Source: AC-32 sp963704005
Lineage (GTDB): Bacteria > Actinomycetota > Thermoleophilia > Gaiellales > Gaiellaceae
Assembly (NCBI GenBank): GCA_963704005.1
Contig: CAVPGJ010000005.1
Location: 1 to 64,000 of the forward strand
DNA: 64,000 bases
Direction: 5' to 3'
The notes under the pieces are model-generated. The model had not been told where the DNA came from and ran no database searches. It saw only the letters and a program-made list of their open reading frames with translations. Positions 44,537 to 53,695 of this stretch are shown in pieces; the first letter of the stretch is position 1, and the number at the start of each line of letters is the position of its first letter. The position numbers were made by a program, and so were the translations under genes.

Positions 44537-45094
44537 GTGGTCTCGCCGTTGCAGTCCATGCGGCTCGAAGAGGTGCTCGAGCACGTCAATGTGCCGAGCT
44601 ACCTCATCGATGCCGGCGGGATCATCCGCTGGGTGAACCCGGCCGCCGAGGCCCTCGTCGGCGATGTTCGGGGCCGCCGATTCACCTCTGTCGTCGCGCC
44701 CGAGGAGACCAGGCGCGCGCGTGAGCTGTTCGCGCGAAAGATCGTCGGTGGGGCGCAGGTCACCGACGCCGGGGTCGTGCTGATCGGCGCCGACGGCGAT
44801 CGGATCGCGGTGGAGGTGAGCTCGGTACCGCTCTACCACGGCGAGCATGTGGTCGGCGTGTTCGGACAGGTCTCAGACCTGGTCGAGGAGCCTCACTTAC
44901 ATCCGGACTTGCACCTCACCCCGCGTCAGGCGGAGGTCCTCGAGCTGCTCGAGCGCGGTCGATCGACGAACCAGATCGCCGAAGAGCTGCAGCTGAGCAC
45001 CGAGACGGTGCGCAACCATGTCCGGCGCCTGCTCCGCTCCGTCGGGGCCCACTCGCGGCTGGAGGCGGTCGCAATCGCAAATCGCGCGCATTGA
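44537..45094 (+). CDS. PAS-LuxR transcriptional regulator
   Basis: This 185-residue protein has a PAS domain (about residues 10-115: VPSYLIDAGGIIRWVNPAAEALVG, shortened in the family to 'D..G.I..VN.A'), then a LuxR helix-turn-helix with LTPRQAEVLELLERGRSTNQIA and ETVRNHVRRLLRSVGAHSRLEAV. There is no receiver domain, so the PAS part is the likely sensor. A GTG at 44537 is used. It follows the YihY gene closely and precedes the large secreted esterase gene, which it might control; this is a guess from position only. Confidence 0.9.
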   Translation: MVSPLQSMRLEEVLEHVNVPSYLIDAGGIIRWVNPAAEALVGDVRGRRFTSVVAPEETRRARELFARKIVGGAQVTDAGVVLIGADGDRIAVEVSSVPLYHGEHVVGVFGQVSDLVEEPHLHPDLHLTPRQAEVLELLERGRSTNQIAEELQLSTETVRNHVRRLLRSVGAHSRLEAVAIANRAH

Positions 45095-45135
45095 CCGCGT
45101 CGAAACCGGGACCGCGGGGGTGCAGCAGTCCTGCC

Positions 45136-45172
45136 CGAGAAGCGCACGAGCACTCTCGACGTCCGCTTCTCG
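45136..45172 (+). terminator. Hairpin after the PAS-LuxR gene
   Basis: A perfect nine-base stem (CGAGAAGCG / CGCTTCTCG) with a 19-base loop starts 42 bases after the stop. The long loop and absence of T tract make it a moderate terminator candidate. Confidence 0.45.
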
Positions 45173-45275
45173 TAGAGATCTCTAGCCGCCTGGCTAGCTG
45201 TAATTCGGCGAGGATCGATGTAGCGTCCCTTCGGTACTAGGCGGCTTTGCTACCGGCGGGCTTGCGAAGCGCCTC
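45173..45275 (+). promoter_or_regulatory. Structured leader of the secreted modular protein gene
   Basis: Several inverted repeats occur in about 100 bases: AGAGATCTCT, CTAGCC-GCCT-GGCTAG, GTAGC...GCTAC and an overlapping CGGTA...TACCG. The last two share bases and so exclude each other, as in a switchable leader. The region is also less GC-rich than its surroundings. I cannot match it to a named riboswitch class. Confidence 0.35.
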
Positions 45276-48200
45276 GTGCGGTGGGCAGTCCTCACAGATC
45301 CAGGGGACTTCACGACGGAGGTCGACTTGCCAATCGTAGGAGAGTCCGGACCCGATGTCGCCAAGCGCTCCAGGCTGAGGGGTGCCTCGGCGCTGCGGGC
45401 GCTCGCCCTCGTCGCGGTGATTCCTCTGATCCTGTCTGTCCAGGCTGCGTCCGCGACGGCGCCGTCGGACGACTTCAATCGCGCCGACGGGTCGTTAGGG
45501 GCGGGCTGGGGCGCCGTCAGTGACGGGGCGCTCTCGATCTCCTCGCAGGCGGTGGTCGGCACGAGCGCGACCGCCGGGGACGTCCGAATTGCGGAGACGT
45601 ATGGCAGCGACCAGTCCTCGCAGGTCCAGCTCACCTCGACGCAGCTGTCGGGCGGCCAGTGGGTGGGGCCCTCTGTGCGCACCCAGAACGACGGCCAGGA
45701 CACCTACCTCGGCATCTACTTCTGGAACAGCGGGAGCCCACAGCTGCGGCTGTACAAGCGCAGCGCCGGCACCTGGGTTCAGCTCGGCAGCTCGTACAGC
45801 TCCGGCGCGCTGGCCGCGGGGACGACGCTGCAGCTGAGCGCCGTCGGCTCGACCATCTCCTTCCTCCAAGATGGCGTCACACGCATCACCGCCACCGACA
45901 CCAGCATCGGCGGCGGCGCGCCCGGGATCATGACCTACGGCCAGGCGACCGCCGACAACTGGACCGGCGGCGGCGGCGGCGGATCCGCGCCCACCTACTC
46001 CGTCGGCGGCAGCGTCTCCGGGCTCTCCGGGACGGTCGTGCTCCAGGACAACGGCGGCGACGACCTGACGCTGACCGCCAACGGCGCCTTCAGCTTCGCG
46101 ACCAAGCTCGCCGGCGGCGCCGCCTACGCCGTCACCGTCAAGAGCAACCCGAGCGGCCAGACCTGCAGCGTCGCCAACGGCAGCGGCACCATCAACTCCG
46201 CCGACGTCACGAACGTCGCCGTCACCTGCAGCACGCCGCTCGCGACGGGCGGAAGTGACAACTTCAACCGCGCGAACGGCGGTCTCGGCGCCGGCTGGAC
46301 GGCGATTTCAGACGGGGCACTGTCGATCTCGGCCAAGGCTGTCGTCGGCACGAACGCCACGGCCGGCGCCATCCGCGTGGCGGAGGCCTATGGCAGCGAT
46401 CAGTCGTCCCAGGTCCAGCTCACGTCGGCCCAGCTCACGGGCGGGCAGTGGATCGGGCCCGCGGTCCGGATGCAGAGCGCCGGGCAGAACGGCTACCTCG
46501 GCATGTACTTCTGGAACAACGGCAGCCCGCAGCTCCGTCTCTACAAGCGGAACGCCGGCACCTGGACACAACTCGGCAACTCGTACAGCTCGGGCGCGCT
46601 CGCATCCGGGACGGCGCTCCAGGTGGTCGCCGTCGGCACCCGCATCTCGCTGCTCCAGAACGGGGTGGAGAGGGTCGTCGCGACCGACGCCAGCGTCACC
46701 GGCGGCGCGCCCGGGATCATTGCGTTCGGCAAGGCCAAGGCCGACAACTGGGTGGGTGCCGGCGCGACCGGCAGCTCGAGCTCGACGTACTCCGTCGGCG
46801 GCAGCGTCTCCGGGCTCTCCGGGACGGTCGTGCTCCAGGACAACGGCGGCGACGACCTGACGCTGACCGCCAACGGCGCCTTCAGCTTCGCGACCAAGCT
46901 CGCCGGCGGCGCCGCCTACGCCGTCACCGTCAAGAGCAACCCGAGCGGCCAGACCTGCAGCGTCGCCAACGGCAGCGGCACCATCGACTCCGCCGACGTC
47001 ACGAACGTCGCCGTCACCTGCGCCGCGAGCCCGACGTACTCCGTCGGCGGCAGCGTCTCCGGGCTCTCCGGGACGGTCGTGCTCCAGGACAACGGCGGCG
47101 ACGACCTGACGCTGACCGCCAACGGCGCCTTCAGCTTCGCGACCAAGCTCGCCGGCGGCGCCGCCTACGGCGTCACCGTCAAGAGCAACCCCAGCGGCCA
47201 GACCTGCAGCGTCGCCAACGGCAGCGGCACCATCAACTCCGCCGACGTCACGAACGTCGCCGTCACCTGCGCCGCGAGCCCGACGTACTCCGTCGGCGGC
47301 AGCGTCTCCGGGCTCTCCGGGACGGTCGTGCTCCAGGACAACGGCGGCGACGACCTGACGCTGACCGCCAACGGCGCCTTCAGCTTCGCGACCAAGCTCG
47401 CCGGCGGCGCCGCCTACGCCGTCACCGTCAAGAGCAACCCGAGCGGCCAGACCTGCAGCGTCGCCAACGGCACCGGCACCATCGACTCCGCCGACGTCAC
47501 GAACGTCGCCGTCACCTGCGGCGGAAGCGTCGGCTCGGGGGGCGCCGACGACTTCAATCGCCCCGACGGCTCGCTCGGGTCGAACTGGGCCCCGATGAGC
47601 GACGGCGCGCTCTCGATCGCCTCGCAGGCGGTCGTCGGCACGAGCGCAACCGCAGGCGACATCCGGATCGCGGAGACGTACAGCAGCGACCAGTCGTCCC
47701 AGGTCGAGCTCACGCCGACGCAGCTGTCGGGCGGGCAATGGGTCGGCCCGGCCGTCCGCGCGCGGAACGGCGGCCAGGACACGTACCTCGGGATCTACTT
47801 CTGGAACAACGGCAGCCCGCAGCTGCGGCTCTACAAGCGGAACGCCGGCACCTGGACACAGCTCGGCAGCTCGTACGCCTCGGGGCCGCTGCCCGCCGGC
47901 ACGAAGCTCCAGGTGAGCGCCGTGGGCTCGACGATCACGTTCCTGCAGGATGGCGTCACCCGCATCGTCGCGACCGACAGCAGCATCACCGGCGGCGCGC
48001 CCGGGATCATGACCTACGGCCAGGCGACGGCCGACAACTGGAGCGGAGACGGCACCCGCACTCCGAGCACCTACTCCGTCGGCGGCACCGTCTCCGGGCT
48101 CTCCGGGACGGTCGTGCTCCAGGACAACGGCGGCGACGACCTGACGCTGACCGCCAGCGGCGCCTTCACCTTCGCGACCAAGCTCGACGCCGGCGCCGCC

Positions 48201-49681
48201 TACGCCGTCACCGTCAAGAGCAACCCGAGCGGCCAGACCTGCAGCGTCGCCAACGGCACCGGCACCATCGACTCCGCCGACGTCACGAACGTCGCCGTCA
48301 CCTGACGCGGCGGAAGCGTCGGCCGGCAGGGCCGCCGACGACTTCAATCGCCCCGACGGCTCGCTCGGGTCGAACTGGGCCGCGATGAGCGACGGCGCGC
48401 TCTCGATCGCCGCGCAGCCGGTGGTCGGCACGAGCGGGATCGCCGGCGACATCCGCATCGCCGAGAGCTACGGCGGCGACCAGTCGTCGCAGATCGAGCT
48501 CACGCCGACCCAGCTCAGCGGCGGCCAGTGGGTCGGGCCGGCCGTCCGCGCGCGGAACGCCGGTCAGGACACGTACCTCGGGATCTACTTCTGGAACAGC
48601 GGCAGTCCACAGCTCCGCCTCTACAAGCGGATCGCCGGCACCTGGACCCAGCTCGGAAACAGCGTCGACACCGCCCCACTGCCCGCCGGCACGACCCTCA
48701 CGGTGACCGCCACCGGATCGACGATCAGGTTCGCAGGATGGCGTCCGCCGCATCATCGCGACCGACACCAGCCTCACCGTCGGCGCGCCCGCGATCATGA
48801 CCTACGGCCAGGCCCAGGCCGACAACTGGAGCGGCAACGGCACGACCGCGACCGCCGGCACCGGCAACGCCGAGCTTCAGCGTCACCTATCGGGGCACCG
48901 ACGCGAACGGCGTCGCGACGTACGACGTCACCTCCGCCGACGACGGCTACGGCAGCAGGTGCTGAGGGTGCTCGCGCCAACGCACCCGGCCGCGGGCGTG
49001 CCTCACAACTTCCTCTACGTGCTCCCGGTCGAGGCGGGGCTCGGGCAGCGACCTACGGCGACGGCCTCGACACGCTGCGGAGCCCTCGACGCCGCAGGAT
49101 CAGTACAACCTGACGATCGTCGAGCCGTCGTTCGCGATCGAGCCGTGGTACGCGGACAACCCGATCGACTCGAACGTCCGCTACGAGACGTTCATGACGA
49201 ACGACCTCGTGCCGTGGGTGGAGCAGAAGCTTGGTCGAGTCCGGACACGAGCAGAACTGGCTGATCGGGTTCTCGAAATCGGGCATCGGAGGACAGGATC
49301 TGATCCTCAAGCACCCCGACGTCTTCACGCTCGCGGCGTCGTGGGACTTCCCGGCCGACATGTCGAGCTACGACCAGTTCGGCTCCAGCTCTGCGAGCGC
49401 GTACGGAACCGACGCGAATTTCCAGGCCAACTACCGGCTGACGCCGATATTCGTCGCAGGCTCACGAGCCGCCGTTCGTCGGCACCAATCGGATCTGGAT
49501 CGGCGGCTACGACGCCTTCCAGACGGACATGTCGGATTACGACGCCCTGCTGACGGCTCAGGGAATCGAGCACACGACGGAGACGCCAACGCCGATGCCG
49601 CACCGATGGGACAGCGGCTGGGTCCCGATCGCACTGGCCGCGCTGAGCCAGGACAGCGTCGCTCTCGGCCCGGCGCCCTAG
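45276..49681 (+). pseudogene. Giant secreted repeat protein with C-terminal esterase domain, interrupted after 1009 codons
   Basis: The first 1009 codons are open. A signal peptide (ALRALALVAVIPLILSVQAASA) is followed by two alternating modules. Module A (about 165 residues, starting DDFNRADGSLG, with TYLGIYFWNSGSPQLRLYKR) looks like a lectin-type jelly roll. Module B (83 residues, starting YSVGGSVSGLSGTVVLQDNG) looks Ig-like. The order is A B A B B B A B. A TGA at 48303-48305 stops the frame, but a fourth A module follows, then a putative esterase domain with the nucleophile elbow GFSKSG and the tail WDSGWVPIALAALSQDS, to a TAG at 49679. Five or so shifts occur after 48300. The intact product would be about 1460 residues, exported. 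Confidence 0.75.
46788..47534 (+). repeat. Three tandem 249-base repeats (module B)
   Basis: Units start at 46788, 47037 and 47286 and differ by only a handful of bases (for example Ala/Gly in AAYAV and Ser/Thr in GSGT). Two further copies lie apart at 45996 and 48072. All are in frame. The near-identity at synonymous positions points to recent duplication or gene conversion. Confidence 0.9.
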
Positions 49682-49837
49682 CGTCCAGCCGGTCGATCCC
49701 CGCCCGCAGCTAGGCGCCGCGTGGCAGCCTCGTCTCGCGAGCTCGTGCTTCTCGAGGGCAAAGCGAGAGCAGGGGTGAACGATGCGAAGGACGATGCGGC
49801 CCTCCGAGGGTCGGCGCCCGCGCGAAGAAGGGTGGCC

Positions 49838-50068
49838 TCAGCCGACCGCCGGAACCACTACGGGATCTTCACGTCCGGCCGACCGAGGCGCCCGCGGCCG
49901 GTCATCGACCGAGCGGCTGCACTTCTTCGACCGCAGACCGAGGAGGCGATCGCGACAACGGCGCGGCACGAGCGGCCGGCGACGCGTCCGACCGGCGTCG
50001 AGGTCGCGGCGGATCGCCTCTTCGAGCGCCTGCCGATAGCCGGCGAGACTGGCGGGAATGCCGTTCAT
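49838..50068 (-). CDS. Short protein coupled to the ECF sigma factor, possibly a truncated anti-sigma-like gene
   Basis: The ATG overlaps the sigma-factor stop (ATGA) and the first 25 residues (NGIPASLAGYRQALEEAIRRD) resemble the start of the membrane-bound partner proteins often encoded after such sigma genes. The rest is a basic, low-complexity tail (TRRRPLVPRRCRDR) that does not form a membrane helix, and the frame stops after 76 codons. This suggests a partner gene truncated or shifted soon after its start. The sigma factor may therefore lack its normal partner. Evidence for a working product is weak. Confidence 0.45.
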   Translation of the reverse strand: MNGIPASLAGYRQALEEAIRRDLDAGRTRRRPLVPRRCRDRLLGLRSKKCSRSVDDRPRAPRSAGREDPVVVPAVG

Positions 50069-50640
50069 AGGTCCTCCTCTGGGACGGAGAGAGCGAGCCG
50101 GCGCAGAGCCCGCGAGACGCGGAGCCGCGCGGCAGCCGGGCGGATCGCGAGCCGCTTCGCGACCTGCGCGTAGGAGAGCTCGTCGACGACTCGGAGCTCG
50201 AGCGCGTCCCGCTCATGTGCGGGCAGCGAGCCGAGGCCGCGCCTCAGCGCGACGCGTGGCGAGAGCCGCTCTTCGACCGCGGCGTAGCCGTCCTCGCTCG
50301 CGAGGTCGAGCGGCAGGCCGAGGTGTTCGCGCGCCCGCGTCTCGATGCGGTTGCGGCGGATGGTGTCGGCGAGGACGTTCGCGGCGATTCCGAGCAGCCA
50401 CGGCAAGGCGGAGCCGTCCCGCTCGTCTCGAAAGCGGCCTCGGCCGAGCCAGGCGCGGGCAAAGGTCTCCGCCGCGAGATCGCTCGCGGCCCACTCGAGC
50501 CGCCGGCAGAACCAGCGGTAGACCGCCTCGACATGGCGCACGTACAGCTCGGAGAAGGCGGTCGGATCCTCACCGGAGTCGAGCAGGAGCGACGCATCGC
50601 TTCTGCCGCCATAGCGGCTAGCTCCGGAGTCGTCGGCCAC
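50065..50640 (-). CDS. ECF-type RNA polymerase sigma factor
   Basis: This 191-residue protein has sigma region 2 (FSELYVRHVEAVYRWFCRRL near residue 28, then DLAAETFARAWLGRGRF and PWLLGIAANVLADTIRR) and region 4 (LGSLPAHERDALELRVVDELSYAQVAKRL near 135, shortened, with a helix-turn-helix). There is no region 3, as expected for ECF factors. The start ATG at 50640 follows no clear binding site. The downstream gene overlaps by four bases and looks like a truncated partner. Target promoters are unknown; the recurring upstream motif described elsewhere in this window is one candidate, though without evidence linking them. Confidence 0.9.
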   Translation of the reverse strand: MADDSGASRYGGRSDASLLLDSGEDPTAFSELYVRHVEAVYRWFCRRLEWAASDLAAETFARAWLGRGRFRDERDGSALPWLLGIAANVLADTIRRNRIETRAREHLGLPLDLASEDGYAAVEERLSPRVALRRGLGSLPAHERDALELRVVDELSYAQVAKRLAIRPAAARLRVSRALRRLALSVPEEDL

Positions 50641-50688
50641 TACCCCTCAATCGCACGGTCGCCTGTAGATGTATCTGACGAGCGGCGA

Positions 50689-51114
50689 CTATCGAGCCGG
50701 CTCGAGCACGATGACCGGGATCCGCCGGCTCGTCTTCCGCGCGTATCTGTCGTACCCGGAATAGACATCCGCGAGCTGTCGCCACAGTCGGTCACGCTCC
50801 TCGCCTTCGGCCTCGCGTGCCCGCACCTTCTGCGTGACGCGTCCGACTGTCACCTCTGCGAGCGGGTCTGCGCGGAGGTTCAGGTACCAGAGCGGGTGTC
50901 GAGCTGCTCCGCCTTTGGACGCGATTACCGCGTAGCCTTCGCCGGCTCGTGTGTAGGCGAGAGGCTGGGTGCGAGGCCTGCCGCTCTTGCGTCCGGTCGT
51001 GGTGAGAAGCAGGACCGGCATGTTGGCGATCTGCCCGCCGACCTTCCCGCCGGTCAGTCGATAGACACGGCGGTGCAGGCCGCCGAGGATCCGGAACTGC
51101 AGGTCTCTCGTCAC
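50689..51114 (-). CDS. Deazaflavin (F420)-dependent nitroreductase-family protein
   Basis: This 141-residue protein belongs to the Ddn/FDOR-A type of split-barrel enzymes: GGQIANMPVLLLTTTGRKSGRPRTQPLAY (residues 25-53, shortened in the family to 'LLLTTTGRKSGKxRxTPL') and GGAARHPLWYLNLRADPLAEV near 68. These strands bind the phosphate and isoalloxazine of F420H2. The family reduces quinones, nitro compounds or enones. The ATG at 51114 is taken. It stands alone on the minus strand, followed upstream by a small charged protein gene in the same direction. Confidence 0.9.
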   Translation of the reverse strand: MTRDLQFRILGGLHRRVYRLTGGKVGGQIANMPVLLLTTTGRKSGRPRTQPLAYTRAGEGYAVIASKGGAARHPLWYLNLRADPLAEVTVGRVTQKVRAREAEGEERDRLWRQLADVYSGYDRYARKTSRRIPVIVLEPAR

Positions 51115-51135
51115 GCCTGCCTGTCTCGGGCCGCG

Positions 51136-51363
51136 TCAGCGCTCTTCGTGGCCCGGGCGGGTCGCGAGCTCGCCCTCGTCGCCTTCGAGCGATTTCGGGT
51201 CGACCTGCCAGTCGAGATCGCGTGGCCGCCGCGCCAGGACGCGCCCCTCGGCATCGAGCTCCACGATCTCTCCCCGCACCGCGAGGCTCTCGTCCTCGGT
51301 GCGGTTCCCGTCGGCGTCGTAGAGGAAGGTCTCTATCCGACTGGGCTCGCCGCCCTCGCTCAT
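51136..51363 (-). CDS. Small acidic protein of unknown function
   Basis: The ATG at 51363, with GGAGG nine bases upstream, opens a 75-codon frame (MSEGGEPSRIETFLYDADGN). The protein is rich in Asp, Glu and Arg with short strands (AVRGEIVELDAEGRVLARRP), so it may be a small beta protein. I know no family. It lies 21 bases upstream of the deazaflavin enzyme gene on the same strand and may share its transcript; it is divergent from the FAD-dependent reductase gene, whose start is about 75 bases away. Confidence 0.65.
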   Translation of the reverse strand: MSEGGEPSRIETFLYDADGNRTEDESLAVRGEIVELDAEGRVLARRPRDLDWQVDPKSLEGDEGELATRPGHEER

Positions 51364-51436
51364 CGCGTGCCTCCATGATTTCGGATTCCGGTGCCGTGAT
51401 CGATGATCGCAAACGTCCAGGCGGCTAGGGTTCCAC

Positions 51437-53131
51437 ATGATGGCGCTGCCCGTCCTGCTGGCGGTGGAGGAGGATCGCGACCTTCTCCGCGAGGTCGAGA
51501 CTCAGCTCGTCCAGCGCTACGGCAGTCACTACCAGGTCACGTGCCTCGGCGACGTCGACGAGGCGCTGCGCGGGTTGACCGAGCTGGCGGAACAGGGCAC
51601 GGAAGTGGCGCTCGTACTGGTCGGGGAGTCGGCCGCGGGTGGCGGCGGGCTGCTGCTCGATCGAGTACGCCGTCTCCAGCCTCACGCGAAGCGGGCGCTG
51701 CTGGTCCCATTCGGCTCCTGGCCGAACCCGGCGACGGCTGACGCGATTCGAGAGCTGACGACACTCGGCCGTATCGACCATTACGTCGTCTCGCCGAGGG
51801 GAGCACCGGACGAGGTGTTCCACGGGGCGGTGTCGAGCTTCCTGCTCGAATGGGCGAGTGATCGACGGACCGTTCCGCAAACGGTCCACGTCGTCGGGGA
51901 GGAGTGGTCGGGCCGTGCCTACCAGCTGCGAACCGTGCTCGAGCAGTGCGCCGTCCCACACGCCTTCTGGCTGGCGGACTCGGACAAGGGCAGCGAGTTG
52001 GTCGCCAGGGCAGGCGAGGAGGCGGCCTTCCCGCTCATGGCGCTCCCGGACGGGCGGGTCCTGTGTGATCCGTCTGACGCCGAGATCGCCGAGGCCGCCG
52101 GCGCCCCCGCCGACCTCGAGGCAGACGCCTTCGACGTCGTCATCGTCGGGGCAGGGCCTACAGGTTTGTCCGCAGCGGTGTACAGCGCATCGGAAGGGTT
52201 GAGCACGCTCGTCGTCGACGAGGGCGGTATCGGGGGGAAGGCCAGGTCCAGCCCCCACATTCGGAATTACCTCGGCTTCGCCAAGGGCGTCAGTGGCAGC
52301 AGGCTTGCCGAGCAGGCCTACGAACAGGCGCTCGGCTTCGGCGCCCAGTTCGTGTTCATGCATCGAGCTACCGCCCTGAACAGGTCGCGGCGGGGGCTGG
52401 AAATCACGCTCGCAGACGATCGGCGCGTCTACGCGCGAGCGATCATTCTCGCGACGGGCGCGAGCTACCGGCGCCTGGACGTCGCCTCTCTCGAGGCTCT
52501 GAGCGGGGCCGGCGTCTTCTACGGCGGTCCGGCCTCCGAGGCGCCCGGGTTGCGCGGCAAGGAGGTCTACGTCACCGGCGGCGGAAACTCCGCCGGCCAG
52601 GCGGCATTGCACTTCACCCGGTTCGCCCGGGCCGTCACGCTCGTCGTGCGCGCGAAAACGCTCGACGCCGGGATGTCGCAGTATCTCGTTCGAGCAGTCC
52701 AGGCGACACCGAAGATCGTCGTCCTCACCGATACGGCCGTGGTCGGGGGAGGCGGAGACGGTCGTCTGCAGGAGCTCGTGCTCCGCGAGCTCGGAACCGG
52801 GAGCGAAACCACCGTCAGCGCCGACGCGCTGTTCGTTCTGATCGGCGCGCAGCCGCACACCGACTGGCTACCGACCGAGCTTGCGACGGACGAAGAGGGA
52901 TTCATCCTCACCGGCCACGCGCTCGCGGGCCGCCGCGATTGGCCGCTCGAACGACCCCCGCTCTCATTCGAGACGAGCATGCCCGGTGTTCTGGCGGCCG
53001 GAGACGCGCGGCACGGATCGATCAAGAGGGTGGCCTCCGCAGTTGGAGAGGGCTCGAACGCTGCCCAGCTCCTCCACACCCTTCTCCAGGACGATCTTCA
53101 GGGCGTCGCCGAGCCCGCGGCGCGGGCGTGA
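51437..53131 (+). CDS. FAD-dependent thioredoxin-reductase-like protein with N-terminal receiver-like and glutaredoxin-like regions
   Basis: This 564-residue protein has three parts. Residues 1-130 resemble a response-regulator fold (PVLLAVEEDRDLLREVETQL and later VALVLVGESA). Residues 140-225 resemble a glutaredoxin-like domain (QTVHVVGEEWSGRAYQLRTVL) without a CxxC. The rest is a low-molecular-weight thioredoxin reductase fold: FAD loop VVIVGAGPTGLSAAVYSASEG near 235, NYLGF, and the NADPH loop VTGGGNSAGQAALHF, then GVLAAGDARHGS. The redox CxxC expected in the NADPH domain is replaced (GVFYGGPASEA). It is therefore probably not a classical thioredoxin reductase; electron transfer or sensing is possible. 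Confidence 0.88.
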   Translation: MMALPVLLAVEEDRDLLREVETQLVQRYGSHYQVTCLGDVDEALRGLTELAEQGTEVALVLVGESAAGGGGLLLDRVRRLQPHAKRALLVPFGSWPNPATADAIRELTTLGRIDHYVVSPRGAPDEVFHGAVSSFLLEWASDRRTVPQTVHVVGEEWSGRAYQLRTVLEQCAVPHAFWLADSDKGSELVARAGEEAAFPLMALPDGRVLCDPSDAEIAEAAGAPADLEADAFDVVIVGAGPTGLSAAVYSASEGLSTLVVDEGGIGGKARSSPHIRNYLGFAKGVSGSRLAEQAYEQALGFGAQFVFMHRATALNRSRRGLEITLADDRRVYARAIILATGASYRRLDVASLEALSGAGVFYGGPASEAPGLRGKEVYVTGGGNSAGQAALHFTRFARAVTLVVRAKTLDAGMSQYLVRAVQATPKIVVLTDTAVVGGGGDGRLQELVLRELGTGSETTVSADALFVLIGAQPHTDWLPTELATDEEGFILTGHALAGRRDWPLERPPLSFETSMPGVLAAGDARHGSIKRVASAVGEGSNAAQLLHTLLQDDLQGVAEPAARA

Positions 53132-53336
53132 CGACGTTCCTGCACGGCGGGAGCGATCATCTACACCGAGAGGCGTCTCAAAGGACGTCGAATCGGTGAT
53201 CGAGCGTCTCGAGACCGCCGTCGAGACGACAGCCCACGCCCTGGAGGAGGCTCCTCCCATTGGGACGCCGTGTACAGGGCCATGCGCCGCGCGGAGTAAT
53301 CCGGCTTTCAGGAAGCGAGGGTCTTCCGGCGCCCCC

Positions 53337-53504
53337 TCACGCTTTCGCCTTGCCGGCTCCGAGTCGCTCCCTCCACGTGCTCCACTTGCCGTTGCTCGGC
53401 TTGCTCCGCGGAGCCAGCGTTGTGCCGACGCTCGTCGTCAGCTTCCGCTGCGCGCGCGCTTCGGCGACGCCCTCGGCCTCGCGGGGTTCTGTGACTTGAC
53501 TCAT
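53337..53504 (-). CDS. 55-residue basic protein (short gene)
   Basis: A short minus-strand frame starts at an ATG at 53504 with GAGGAGCGAG just upstream and reads MSQVTEPREAEGVAEARAQR, then a basic C-terminal half with SNGKWSTWRERLGAGKAKA. Good binding site, sensible charge pattern and a location in a 560-base gap between larger genes support it. I recognise no family. On either side (53132-53336 and 53505-53695) I see nothing that can be called. Confidence 0.5.
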   Translation of the reverse strand: MSQVTEPREAEGVAEARAQRKLTTSVGTTLAPRSKPSNGKWSTWRERLGAGKAKA

Positions 53505-53695
53505 CTTCTCGCTCCTCTCGACGATTGAGGCAAGAGCACCCGACGGGCACTCTCGGCACTCAGGCCCGGTGTGGCAGTCGAAGAGGAGGTTCGAAGGTTC
53601 GGAGCCTCGGCGGCTTCCGCGCTAGGTCTATGCGCTCACCCAGCATACCCGAGATTTGTGCCGACCGTTACAAATTCCAGTGCTGAGTGTTCAGC

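Noticed and set aside
45220..45275. A c-di-GMP-I (GEMM) riboswitch before the repeat protein gene
   Set aside because: A GCAAAGCC-like core is present only on the opposite strand and the rest of the class consensus is missing.
45996..48303. CRISPR-like or satellite repeats
   Set aside because: The 249-base units are in frame, encode a beta-rich module and have no spacer structure.
49682..49837. A + strand gene after the esterase stop
   Set aside because: The frame has no binding site, is Arg-rich and overlaps the minus-strand sigma-factor operon.
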